A DNA stretch of 11,087 bases from Gemella haemolysans (GCF_901873445.1 NZ_CABFLN010000044.1:1-11087); one strand, 5' to 3'. Positions 1 through 7,598 are shown, counted from the first letter of the stretch. The notes: generated by a model from the sequence alone, not told the origin. Program-made: numbers and translations.

Positions 1-2591
1 GGGATCATTTCCACTATATTCCAAAAAACAAAGTGGGAAAACAAACAGAAGTTGTTAAACCAACTCCAGTTATTCCTACTCCTACTCCTTCTTTACCTGA
101 AGAAAGTAAAATAGAAAAACCTGTAGAGACTACTAACCCCAAATCAGTCATCCCTTCACCAACGCTACCAAAAAAAGATAAGATAAAGCAACCTAAAGTT
201 GACACTACAGTCATAAAACCTAGTGTTCTATCATTTGCTGGTGTACAATTTAAAACAAGCGATGGTTTTGCATTAGATGAAAATACAGTAGGTACTCCTA
301 CTTCATTAGGTTTAGTAATTGATCACAATGGGCACCAACACTTTGTTTATTATAAACAATTAGTAAATTCTAAATTTGAAAAACTAATTCCTCAAAAATA
401 TTTAGAACAAGCTAAAAAAGAATATAAAGAATTAGAAGATAAAGTAACTGTAAAAATAAACTACTTAGCAAGTAAAAATAATATTGATAAAAATACTATT
501 AAATATGTCTCTACAGCAAAAGGAGATGCTCTTTCTTACAATGGAACAACTACACTATTAGAAGATATAAATTCTGAAAATAATAATGTTGCAACTCAAC
601 CTAAAGAGACTCCAAAAGTGGACGATAAAGTAGAAAATAAACAACCTGAAAGTAATAACGAAACTTATTCTGAGGAAGTTACTAAAAAAATCAACCATTT
701 AGCAAAAATATTAGGTATCGATTCTAAATTGATTAAATTAGTAGAAACTGAAAATGGACAAGCATTAACTTATCCTCATGGTGATCACAGCCATACAGTG
801 TTACTTAATGCAATTCATGTTGATGAGACTGAAGTAACTATTACGGATGAAATTCAAAAACAAATTAATTATATCGCTGAGGTTTATGGAGTACCAAAAG
901 AAGCTGTAAAAGTAACAAAAGACTTCTTTGTATTTAATGAACCTGCTCATGCATATGACCCAACTCATATTCATCCTTACTTAATACCTCGTGATAAATT
1001 CCATATTCCTGAAGTTACAGGTGACGATGAAGTTGATTTCGAAAATGAATTACTTGCTTTATCAAAACGTACAGGAATTCCTGCTGATAAGATTAAACGA
1101 GATGGTGATAAATTTGTAATACCTCATGGTGATCACGATCATTTCGTTAAAATTCTATCTAAAGGTGCTGATATTTACTATAAAAATAGAATTCCTAATA
1201 TAACTGGAACTTACGTTGCTGGTGATTTTGATAAAGAAGCTGTATTTAAACACATTGATGAACTAAAAGCAAATAATATTGCTAAACATAGCAATGATAA
1301 AAAACAAGCAAATCGTGTTAATCGTGCATTAGATCAGTTACGTGCGACAATTGAAGAATTACCAACTAACTCTACCAAAGGTTACCTAGAAATGTTAGAT
1401 AACTTTGATAAAAAATACATTCAAGAAGAAACAAATGCTGATACTTCTAAAAATGATGAATTTGTTAAAAAATATAATACTTTATTAAATCGTATTAAAG
1501 ATAACGATATTGAAAAGTACAATCTTTCAAAAGTAGAGTTAACTAATGAATTAAACATAGCTAGTGAAAACAAAGATGTTAATACTTTAAACAAAATCAA
1601 TCACTTATTAGATGAATTACAAAAATTTGAAGACCGTGAAAGTATTACTACAGTAAGTTATATAAAATATTTCTTAGAAAACATTGATAGTGACAAGATT
1701 GATAATAAACTACGTGAGGAACTTTCTTCACTTGTAAAAGATTCTTACGAATCTCAAGCATTTATAACAAGAACACCAATGAGAACACTTGTTACAAGAC
1801 TTATCAATGCGAAAAATGCTCTTCATTATGCACTTGAGCATAACACAAGTACTCAGCCTGAATTTGGTGAAAACTATAATAAACTAAATGTAAAAGATGA
1901 GGATGGTATGACACTTCGTTCATCTGCAGATCAGTTCACTAAAGAAGCAAATGATCCATCATTCCCTCTTGAATTTTCTAATGCTGACTATAATAACGCA
2001 GATTTCGAAAAATATGCAGGTAAAAAAGATGAAACTAATAATTCATCATCAGATAATGAGAGTAATAAAAAAGAAAATAACTCTACAACTAGTGAAAATA
2101 ATAAGGTAGATAGTACACCAAGTGGTGAAACTAATACACCTAAAGATGAGAATACAACAAGTATTGAAAACAACGCACCTAAAGATGAAAATACAACAAG
2201 TACTGAAGACGAAAGTACAACAGAAACTAAACAAGTTGAACTAACTCCTGAAGAAACTGCAAAATTAAACTTACTTGCTGGTATCTTTAGACTTTCTCCA
2301 AATAGCATGAATGTTATAGATACTCCATATGGAAAAGCTGTTAACTTCAATCTTGGTGGAAAAAATGAAACTATTTTAATAAAAGATATAGATAGATTAT
2401 TAGCAGCCCTAGTTTCAAGTGCTAAACCAAAAGAAACTTCAGAAACAAATAATGAAAACGGTACGACTCTTAACACAGAAAAAGAAGTTTCAAATTTTGA
2501 AAACAACACAACTTCAAATAACAATAAACACAATGCTGATGAAGAAAAAGCAACAATAGCGGTATCTGAAATAACAACCGAAGAAAAATAA
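1..2591 (+). CDS. Histidine-triad (Pht-like) surface protein, 5' partial
   Basis: The reading frame is open from the first base, before the GTG at 33, and the first codons read GDHFHYIPK, the tail of a classic Pht triad. The true start therefore lies upstream of the window. Pht proteins are streptococcal surface proteins that bind zinc through HxxHxH motifs and are linked to zinc acquisition and complement evasion. Further triads are HNGHQH (324-341), HGDHSH (777-794), THIH (966-974, variant) and HGDHDH (1125-1142). A proline-rich linker lies at about 57-225, and an alpha-helical, charged, triad-free region at about 1200-1850. A Ser/Thr/Asn-rich linker with a 13-residue repeat follows at about 2010-2235. 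The final domain (2235-2400) keeps the triad-domain fold pattern but has lost its histidines. There is no LPXTG motif or C-terminal membrane anchor. I see no terminator between the stop and the serS promoter. Family assignment is firm; the exact role here is inferred. Confidence 0.92.
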   Translation, partial: DHFHYIPKNKVGKQTEVVKPTPVIPTPTPSLPEESKIEKPVETTNPKSVIPSPTLPKKDKIKQPKVDTTVIKPSVLSFAGVQFKTSDGFALDENTVGTPTSLGLVIDHNGHQHFVYYKQLVNSKFEKLIPQKYLEQAKKEYKELEDKVTVKINYLASKNNIDKNTIKYVSTAKGDALSYNGTTTLLEDINSENNNVATQPKETPKVDDKVENKQPESNNETYSEEVTKKINHLAKILGIDSKLIKLVETENGQALTYPHGDHSHTVLLNAIHVDETEVTITDEIQKQINYIAEVYGVPKEAVKVTKDFFVFNEPAHAYDPTHIHPYLIPRDKFHIPEVTGDDEVDFENELLALSKRTGIPADKIKRDGDKFVIPHGDHDHFVKILSKGADIYYKNRIPNITGTYVAGDFDKEAVFKHIDELKANNIAKHSNDKKQANRVNRALDQLRATIEELPTNSTKGYLEMLDNFDKKYIQEETNADTSKNDEFVKKYNTLLNRIKDNDIEKYNLSKVELTNELNIASENKDVNTLNKINHLLDELQKFEDRESITTVSYIKYFLENIDSDKIDNKLREELSSLVKDSYESQAFITRTPMRTLVTRLINAKNALHYALEHNTSTQPEFGENYNKLNVKDEDGMTLRSSADQFTKEANDPSFPLEFSNADYNNADFEKYAGKKDETNNSSSDNESNKKENNSTTSENNKVDSTPSGETNTPKDENTTSIENNAPKDENTTSTEDESTTETKQVELTPEETAKLNLLAGIFRLSPNSMNVIDTPYGKAVNFNLGGKNETILIKDIDRLLAALVSSAKPKETSETNNENGTTLNTEKEVSNFENNTTSNNNKHNADEEKATIAVSEITTEEK
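2136..2213 (+). repeat. Two tandem 39-bp units in the Pht linker
   Basis: Units 2136-2174 and 2175-2213 encode TPKDENTTSIENN and APKDENTTSTEDE, differing at a few positions. They extend a disordered Thr/Asn-rich spacer before the last domain. Copy number could vary between strains by slippage or recombination. Confidence 0.85.
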
Positions 2592-2609
2592 ATTAATTTC
2601 TAAAAACAC

Positions 2610-2639
2610 TTGACAATAAAGCTTATAATGGAGTAAAAT
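2610..2639 (+). promoter_or_regulatory. serS promoter
   Basis: A consensus -35 TTGACA (2610-2615) is followed after 18 bp by TAAAAT (2634-2639). Transcription would start near 2646, just before the T-box stem I. A perfect TATAAT at 2624-2629 is only 8 bp from the -35 and lacks its own good -35. Confidence 0.7.
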
Positions 2640-2645
2640 TAGTTT

Positions 2646-4189
<1,544 letters not shown>

Positions 4190-4224
4190 TTAAATTATAA
4201 AAAAGAATCAAACAGAATTAATTT

Positions 4225-4267
4225 GGTACTGCCCCAAAAAGTTAGATAAAATATTAAGTTATTTTTG
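4225..4267 (+). mobile_element. IS3/IS150-like left end (remnant)
   Basis: The sequence beginning GGTACTGCCCCAAAAAGTTA matches, in inverted orientation, the sequence at 7556-7598, with three mismatches and a one-base gap over about 42 bp. The TACTGC..CCCAAAAAGTT pattern is reminiscent of IS3/IS150-type ends in streptococci. The family name is recalled from general knowledge and is less certain than the repeat itself. No IS3 orfA or orfB is present beside it. Confidence 0.7.
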
Positions 4268-4329
4268 TTTAGTATTTTTAACTTTGAAATCAGTAAAATT
4301 AAACCTGTGAAAAAAAGTCTGTAAAAATA

Positions 4330-4368
4330 ACCCTTCCTACTGTTAAACTAAAATTAACTAGGGAGGGT
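4330..4368 (+). promoter_or_regulatory. Hairpin sequestering the transposase ribosome binding site
   Basis: ACCCTTCCTACTGTTAA (4330-4346) pairs with TTAACTAGGGAGGGT (4354-4368) with one G-U pair and a 2-nt bulge, around a 7-nt loop. The right arm is the AGGGAGGG ribosome binding site of the ORF at 4375. In a read-through transcript the site would be buried. IS10 and IS50 are known to use this logic to block transposase made from outside promoters. Confidence 0.6.
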
Positions 4369-4374
4369 AAAAAA

Positions 4375-4851
4375 ATGACAAGAAGAATAAAAAGAGATCC
4401 AAAAAAACAAGAATTAATAAGGCAATTAGTATCAGAATATGGAGTAGAAAGTATAGCCGATATACAAAACGCCTTAAAAAATTTACTAGGTGGTACGATA
4501 GAAGAACAAGCCAAAAACAACCTAGATATAGTAGCGGATAAGTGGGAAAGTAAATATCCAAAACTAATGAGTAGCTGGTATTCGGAATATGATGCAATAA
4601 CACCAATATTTAAATTTAGTGTAAAAGTAAGAACAGTAATATATACAACAAATGCAGTAGAAAGTGTAAATTCAAGATTAAGAAGCATGAATAAGAAAAG
4701 ATCAGTCTTTCCAAATAAAGTATCATTAGAAAAAGCGTTATATCTAGCTGTAGAAAGAATAGTAAAAAAATGGACAGGAGCGATAAAGCGATAAGAGATT
4801 GGGAGCAAATATATGGGAGAGTTAAGAATAATGCATGAGGATAGGATATAA
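4375..4851 (+). pseudogene. IS256-family transposase, internally deleted and frameshifted
   Basis: The ORF 4375-4794 gives 139 residues, against about 390-400 in the family. Residues 1-45 match the N-terminus (SIADIQNALKNLLGGTIEE). From about residue 46 the sequence jumps, in frame, to the C-terminal part (DKWESKYPKL, then IYTTNAVESVNSRLR and VFPNKVSLEKALYLAVERIVKKWTG). About 250 residues are missing, including the two catalytic Asp; the Glu of TTNAVE remains. The last residues are also damaged. An 8-bp tandem duplication (4779-4786, 4787-4794) creates the stop. Past it, the expected WEQIY lies in a shifted frame, and GELRIMHEDRI returns to the original frame and ends at 4851. It cannot be catalytic. 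It has a strong ribosome binding site, so a short DNA-binding protein could still be made. Confidence 0.9.
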
Positions 4852-4860
4852 ATAAAATAA

Positions 4861-4911
4861 AGTAGCTTTAATTCTCTTGACGAGTCTAGATTTTAGAGAA
4901 TAAAAGCCACT
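4861..4911 (-). terminator. Imperfect hairpin at the end of the IS256 relic
   Basis: Seventeen-base arms 4861-4877 and 4895-4911 pair around a 17-nt loop. On the minus strand the arms pair with one G-U and one U-U mismatch and are followed by TTTATTTTATTTA, so it fits a terminator for transcripts arriving from the right (from 5262). On the plus strand one more pair is lost and no U-tract follows. Confidence 0.5.
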
Positions 4912-5010
4912 TAAAGTAATTAAATCTATAAAATTAAATATTATAAACTAGTAAGTTCTGGTTAACATAAAGAATTTACAGGGTTTTATTCACACTCCCC
5001 ACTCCCTAGA

Positions 5011-5084
5011 AAATCCAAGCAACAAAATGTTGCCTAGATTTCTAATACGATTTTTTCCCCATGTCCCAAACTTGATAAAGAACC
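5011..5084 (-). mobile_element. ISL3-like end with internal hairpin, copy A
   Basis: The minus strand begins GGTTCTTTATCAAGTTTGGG at 5084, resembling ISL3-family ends (GGxTCTTTxTCAA). Further in is a 14-bp hairpin (5011-5024 with 5028-5041) that needs G-U pairs and so fits RNA made from the minus strand. It is a direct copy, about 84 percent identical by eye, of 7409-7481. No ISL3 transposase is attached. The family is inferred from the end motif. Confidence 0.6.
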
Positions 5085-5145
5085 AAATTTTGGAGACTAT
5101 CACCTTTTTTTCCTGAATTGATTTTTTATTTACATGATTAATATT

Positions 5146-5261
5146 TCAACATTTTCTCCGTGACTCTAATTTAGTATACAACCATTTAAGATAATCAGAA
5201 TCACTCTCATAATTTCGGATTTTCGCAAGTTCTACATTTAATTTAGAATACTCTCTAATCT
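5146..5261 (-). pseudogene. Short open fragment, possible C-terminal relic
   Basis: The minus strand reads KLNVELAKIRNYESDSDYLKWLYTKLESRRKC before a TGA at 5146-5148. The residue mix looks protein-like, with charged and aromatic residues in helical spacing. There is no ATG and no ribosome binding site, and the frame runs back into the end of the next gene before meeting a stop. I do not recognise the family. It may be the tail of a gene lost by rearrangement, or chance. Confidence 0.25.
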
Positions 5262-6638
5262 TTATTGTTTTTGTTTTCTTCTAATTATTACCGCAACCCC
5301 TAAAATTAATAAAGAAACTTCTAGTAGGTCAGTTGTTTCTAATCCTGTTTTTGACAATTCTTCTATTTTTTCTTTATTATATACTTCTTTTTTATCATTA
5401 CTATCTTTATTATTATAATTCTCTTCTTTACTCTCTATTCTATATTCAGCTTTTACAGGTGTAACTATTTGAACACGACTTTCTAAATCTCTCGCTCCAA
5501 TTCTAATTCTTTCTAAAATAGTAAACTTACTAAAATGATTTATTTTAAATTGTATATAACCACTATTAAAACTGCTTTTAATTTTTTCTAATTCATTATT
5601 CTCAGCAATATGGTATACTTCTAACTCTGCGTTATCATTTTTCACAACTGACATCTTAACTGTTCGTTCAACATCACTATCTAATTTCTTGCCATCTTTT
5701 TCAAAATGAATTTCAAAAACTTCAACGACTTTATATTCACTACCTAATTTTTCGATAATAGTTTTATTTAAACTTTCGTCATTTATTGATCCTACAAAAA
5801 CATTATCGGCTTTTATTTTATCTTTATCAAATAATACAGCTACATCACGCCCCGAAAGTTTCGCTAATAAAACACGGTTTTCTACCTTAGCAGTATTTGT
5901 TGGAGTTTCTTGTTTTTTATCATTAGTTGCTTCTTCTTTACTTGAAGCCGCTTTTGAAGTTTCTTTTTCACCTTCTTTTTCAACTGAAGGCTCATTCTTT
6001 AAAGTATTTTCTATGATAGACTTCACTTTTTTAAGATTTTCATTATTAGGATTAACTGCTAACAATTCTTTAACTTTAACTAGCCAGATAGTTTTTATTT
6101 CCTGTTCTTTATTTTTATCTACTTTAATACTAGCTAATAGATAATTTACAAATTCTTTTTCATCAATTGAATTCCAATCAACCTTATCTTCTAAAATAGA
6201 TTCAACTAATTTCTCTTTTTTGTGAACTTTTACCACTGGAGCCGGTGTAGTTACCACAGGTTCTGTAGTTTTTGAAGTTTTTTCAAGAGAAATTTCTTCT
6301 GTTTTAGATTTAACTGAAACAGTTTTATCTGTTACACCTACACTATGATGTTCTATAATTTTTCCTTCCTGTTTACAATCTTCGCACACAGTAAGTGCAT
6401 TAGGTTCTGTAGACCTTGGAGCCGAGTCAGCTTTAGTTTTTATTTTTTCTGTTTTTTCTAAAACAGGTTTGTTTACATGTTCTAAATTAACATCGTGAAT
6501 AACTTCAGTATTTACAACAATATTATTTACATCTTCATGTGCATAAACTGTACCTAAAGATCCTGCAGCAATACCTATAAGTACACTTACTATACCTACT
6601 GAAACCTTTCTTATAGAATATTTTTTCTTATTAAACAT
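5262..6638 (-). CDS. YSIRK-signal, sortase-anchored surface protein (LSKTG variant)
   Basis: A 458-residue secreted wall protein. The signal peptide has the YSIRK motif at residues 7-11, then GIVSVLIGIAAGSLGTVYA with likely cleavage near residue 33. YSIRK signals direct secretion at the division septum in Gram-positive cocci. A Thr/Lys-rich stretch with CEDC (Cys 85 and 88) follows. Residues 140-215 are a small helical region, 217-255 a Lys/Glu linker, and about 256-376 a beta-rich domain. That domain has the pattern FEIHFEKDGK.., EVYHIAENNELEKI, YIQFKINHFSKFTI, often seen near the wall end of such proteins. The C-terminus has LSKTG (428-432), a hydrophobic segment (about 438-452) and RRKQKQ. 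LSKTG departs from LPXTG at the proline. The start is set by ATG 6638 behind AAGGAG (6645-6650). The ligand is unknown. It lies between IS relics, suggesting transfer. Confidence 0.9.
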   Translation of the reverse strand: MFNKKKYSIRKVSVGIVSVLIGIAAGSLGTVYAHEDVNNIVVNTEVIHDVNLEHVNKPVLEKTEKIKTKADSAPRSTEPNALTVCEDCKQEGKIIEHHSVGVTDKTVSVKSKTEEISLEKTSKTTEPVVTTPAPVVKVHKKEKLVESILEDKVDWNSIDEKEFVNYLLASIKVDKNKEQEIKTIWLVKVKELLAVNPNNENLKKVKSIIENTLKNEPSVEKEGEKETSKAASSKEEATNDKKQETPTNTAKVENRVLLAKLSGRDVAVLFDKDKIKADNVFVGSINDESLNKTIIEKLGSEYKVVEVFEIHFEKDGKKLDSDVERTVKMSVVKNDNAELEVYHIAENNELEKIKSSFNSGYIQFKINHFSKFTILERIRIGARDLESRVQIVTPVKAEYRIESKEENYNNKDSNDKKEVYNKEKIEELSKTGLETTDLLEVSLLILGVAVIIRRKQKQ

Positions 6639-6686
6639 TATTTTCTCCTTATCAATTCACAACTTACTAATTATTCTGTCTTTTTA

Positions 6687-6715
6687 ATTATATTATATCT
6701 ATCAAAATTCGGCAA
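6687..6715 (-). promoter_or_regulatory. Promoter of the YSIRK protein gene
   Basis: On the minus strand, TTGCCG (6710-6715) is followed after 17 bp by TATAAT (6687-6692), with a second, overlapping TATAAT at 6692-6697. It lies about 50 bp upstream of the start codon and downstream of the neighbour's terminator, so the gene is probably its own transcription unit. Confidence 0.65.
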
Positions 6716-6738
6716 GTATGAATCGATTTTTATAACTT

Positions 6739-6802
6739 GCAAAATAAAAATGCCAGTATCAAAAAGCTAAATATTCTACTTAACTTTCTGATACCAACAT
6801 TT
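6739..6802 (-). terminator. Intrinsic terminator of the 103-residue gene
   Basis: On the minus strand the arms 6784-6802 and 6748-6766 form a continuous 19-bp hairpin if G-U pairs are allowed (17-nt loop), followed by TTATTTT. On the plus strand four positions are mismatched, so the hairpin acts on minus-strand RNA. It lies 30 bp after the stop of the 103-residue gene and separates it from the YSIRK gene. Confidence 0.8.
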
Positions 6803-6831
6803 AACAATATATCATTTTTAAAAATTTTATA

Positions 6832-7143
6832 TTATTTAATTTGATGTTTATTCATTTTCTCTTGGAAAATATCTGTAATAACTTTACGTAGCTCTTCTTT
6901 TTCTTTTTCTGGCCATTCACCTTCTTTTTGGGCAGCAGCATAAAGTTCTGGATATTCAATAGAAATTCTCTTAATTGTACGTGTGTTAGCATGTTTTCTT
7001 ACGAAAAATGGAATCTTCTTCATTAATTCTTGAGGAACTAACGAGAGTATTCTTTCTGCAGTCTCTTTATCACTAATTACTGAAAAAGTAAGACCTTTCT
7101 TAATCTGTTCTTGTTCCTGTTCTGTGAAATGTTCTAACTTCAT
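6832..7143 (-). CDS. Hypothetical protein, 103 residues
   Basis: I do not recognise this family. The protein is soluble by appearance, with no signal peptide, membrane segment or cysteine. It is highly charged, with predicted helices at about 6-17, 24-45 and 80-100. A short basic stretch, FFVRKHANTRTIKR, is at about residues 46-59, and AAAQKEGEWPEKEKEEL at about 69-85. ATG 7143 is supported by AGGAGAA a few bases upstream on the minus strand. A promoter and a Fur-like palindrome lie upstream and a strong terminator downstream, so it is a complete single-gene unit. Base composition matches its neighbours. A small regulatory or nucleic-acid-binding role is possible from the basic patch, but nothing in the sequence proves it. 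Confidence 0.75.
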   Translation of the reverse strand: MKLEHFTEQEQEQIKKGLTFSVISDKETAERILSLVPQELMKKIPFFVRKHANTRTIKRISIEYPELYAAAQKEGEWPEKEKEELRKVITDIFQEKMNKHQIK

Positions 7144-7180
7144 TCTTGTTCTCCTAAATATGTATATCTCTTAATTAAAG

Positions 7181-7209
7181 ATTATATACCAAGAGTCAGG
7201 AAACAACAA
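7181..7209 (-). promoter_or_regulatory. Promoter of the 103-residue gene
   Basis: On the minus strand, TTGTTG (7204-7209) is followed after 17 bp by a perfect TATAAT (7181-7186), about 38 bp before the start codon. Confidence 0.65.
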
Positions 7210-7220
7210 ATATATTCTAC

Positions 7221-7235
7221 TGATAGAGATTATCA
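7221..7235 (-). promoter_or_regulatory. Fur-like operator candidate
   Basis: On the minus strand the site reads TGATAATCTCTATCA. It matches the 7-1-7 Fur consensus TGATAATNATTATCA at all but two positions. It lies 11 bp upstream of the -35 of the 103-residue gene, which is not the usual place for simple repression. PerR and Zur boxes are similar, so the regulator is uncertain. Confidence 0.4.
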
Positions 7236-7408
7236 ATATTATAAGTTGCCAATTTACAAATTAATACTTAAAAACAATAACCACCATTTATAAATATTCT
7301 ATGACATAAGCAACTATCTTTGAACTTTGACCTACAACCATTTTAATTATGTCTAGATTATTTGTTTCTGAATATAAAAATAATGTTAAACTTAGTGAAA
7401 GTAAGAAG
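7236..7408. other. AT-rich spacer with no clear gene
   Basis: This stretch lies between the Fur-like site and the second ISL3-like end. It holds only a short minus-strand open stretch (reading LSLTLFLYSETNNL, then a further run to a stop) with no ribosome binding site. I see no RNA gene or repeat in it. Confidence 0.5.
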
Positions 7409-7481
7409 AAATCTAAGCAGCAAAATGCTGCCTAGATTTCTAGAGTGATTTTTTCCCATGCCCCGAACTTGACAAAGAGCC
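7409..7481 (-). mobile_element. ISL3-like end with internal hairpin, copy B
   Basis: The minus strand starts GGCTCTTTGTCAAGTTCGGG at 7481, close to ISL3-family ends. The internal hairpin (7409-7422 with 7426-7439) matches copy A, and one stem pair has changed on both sides (GCAGCA/TGCTGC here, GCAACA/TGTTGC in A), so the fold is conserved. No transposase remains. Similarity to copy A fades into the palindrome at 7482. Confidence 0.6.
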
Positions 7482-7555
7482 GATTTTTCGAACTATTTAG
7501 TCAAGGACAAGGGCTACGCCTTTTAAAAATCCTTGACTAAATAGTTCAAAAAATC
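7482..7555. repeat. Long palindrome, about 25-bp arms
   Basis: GAACTATTTAGTCAAGGA (7490-7507) is perfectly repeated in inverse at 7530-7547. GATTTTT outside it continues the pairing after one mismatch, to 7482 and 7555. The loop is 22 nt. It lies directly inside the right IS3-like end, so it may be that element's terminator, shielding it from outside transcription. No protein is encoded. Confidence 0.85.
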
Positions 7556-7598
7556 TAAAATAACTGAATACTTTATCCAACTTTTTGGGTGCAGTACC
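7556..7598 (-). mobile_element. IS3/IS150-like right end (remnant)
   Basis: Read on the minus strand from 7598, GGTACTGCACCCAAAAAGTT and the following bases mirror 4225-4267. Only about 43 bp of similarity remain. Immediate flanks outside the two ends do not show an obvious shared target duplication. Confidence 0.7.

Larger units (their letters stand above)
4306..4994 (+). mobile_element. Shrunken IS256-family insertion sequence with both ends
   Basis: The ends TGTGAAAAAAAGTCTGTAAA (4306-4325) and, reversed, TGTGAATAAAACCCTGTAAA (4975-4994) match at 17 of 20 positions. They flank a transposase relic whose family is clear from its protein. The element is about 690 bp, roughly half the usual 1.3-1.4 kb of this family, because the centre of the gene is missing. 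I could not find a convincing 8-bp target duplication. It sits just inside the left IS3-like end, so it probably inserted into or beside that older element. It could not move alone, but the ends might still be used by a full-length relative elsewhere in the genome. Confidence 0.75.

Noticed and set aside
33..35. GTG at 33 as the start of the Pht gene
   Set aside because: The codons before it encode GDHFHYIPK, a conserved part of the Pht triad motif, so the gene continues upstream.
1988..2533. 181-codon minus-strand ORF
   Set aside because: It is the shadow of the Ser/Thr/Asn-rich end of the Pht gene, with no ribosome binding site.
2624..2629. Perfect TATAAT as the serS -10 element
   Set aside because: It is only 8 bp from the consensus -35 and has no acceptable -35 of its own; TAAAAT at 18 bp fits better.
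4341..4359. GTTAA..TTAAC as an AdcR zinc operator
   Set aside because: The half-sites are in the wrong order and spacing for TTAACNNGTTAA, and they form part of the hairpin over the transposase ribosome binding site.
4299..4808. Minus-strand hydrophobic ORFs over the IS256 relic
   Set aside because: The opposite strand matches IS256 transposase family sequence closely; these frames are shadows.
7262..7408. Short minus-strand open stretch reading LSLTLFLYSETNNL and onward
   Set aside because: It has no ribosome binding site and its only ATG gives a 17-residue peptide; too weak to call a gene.
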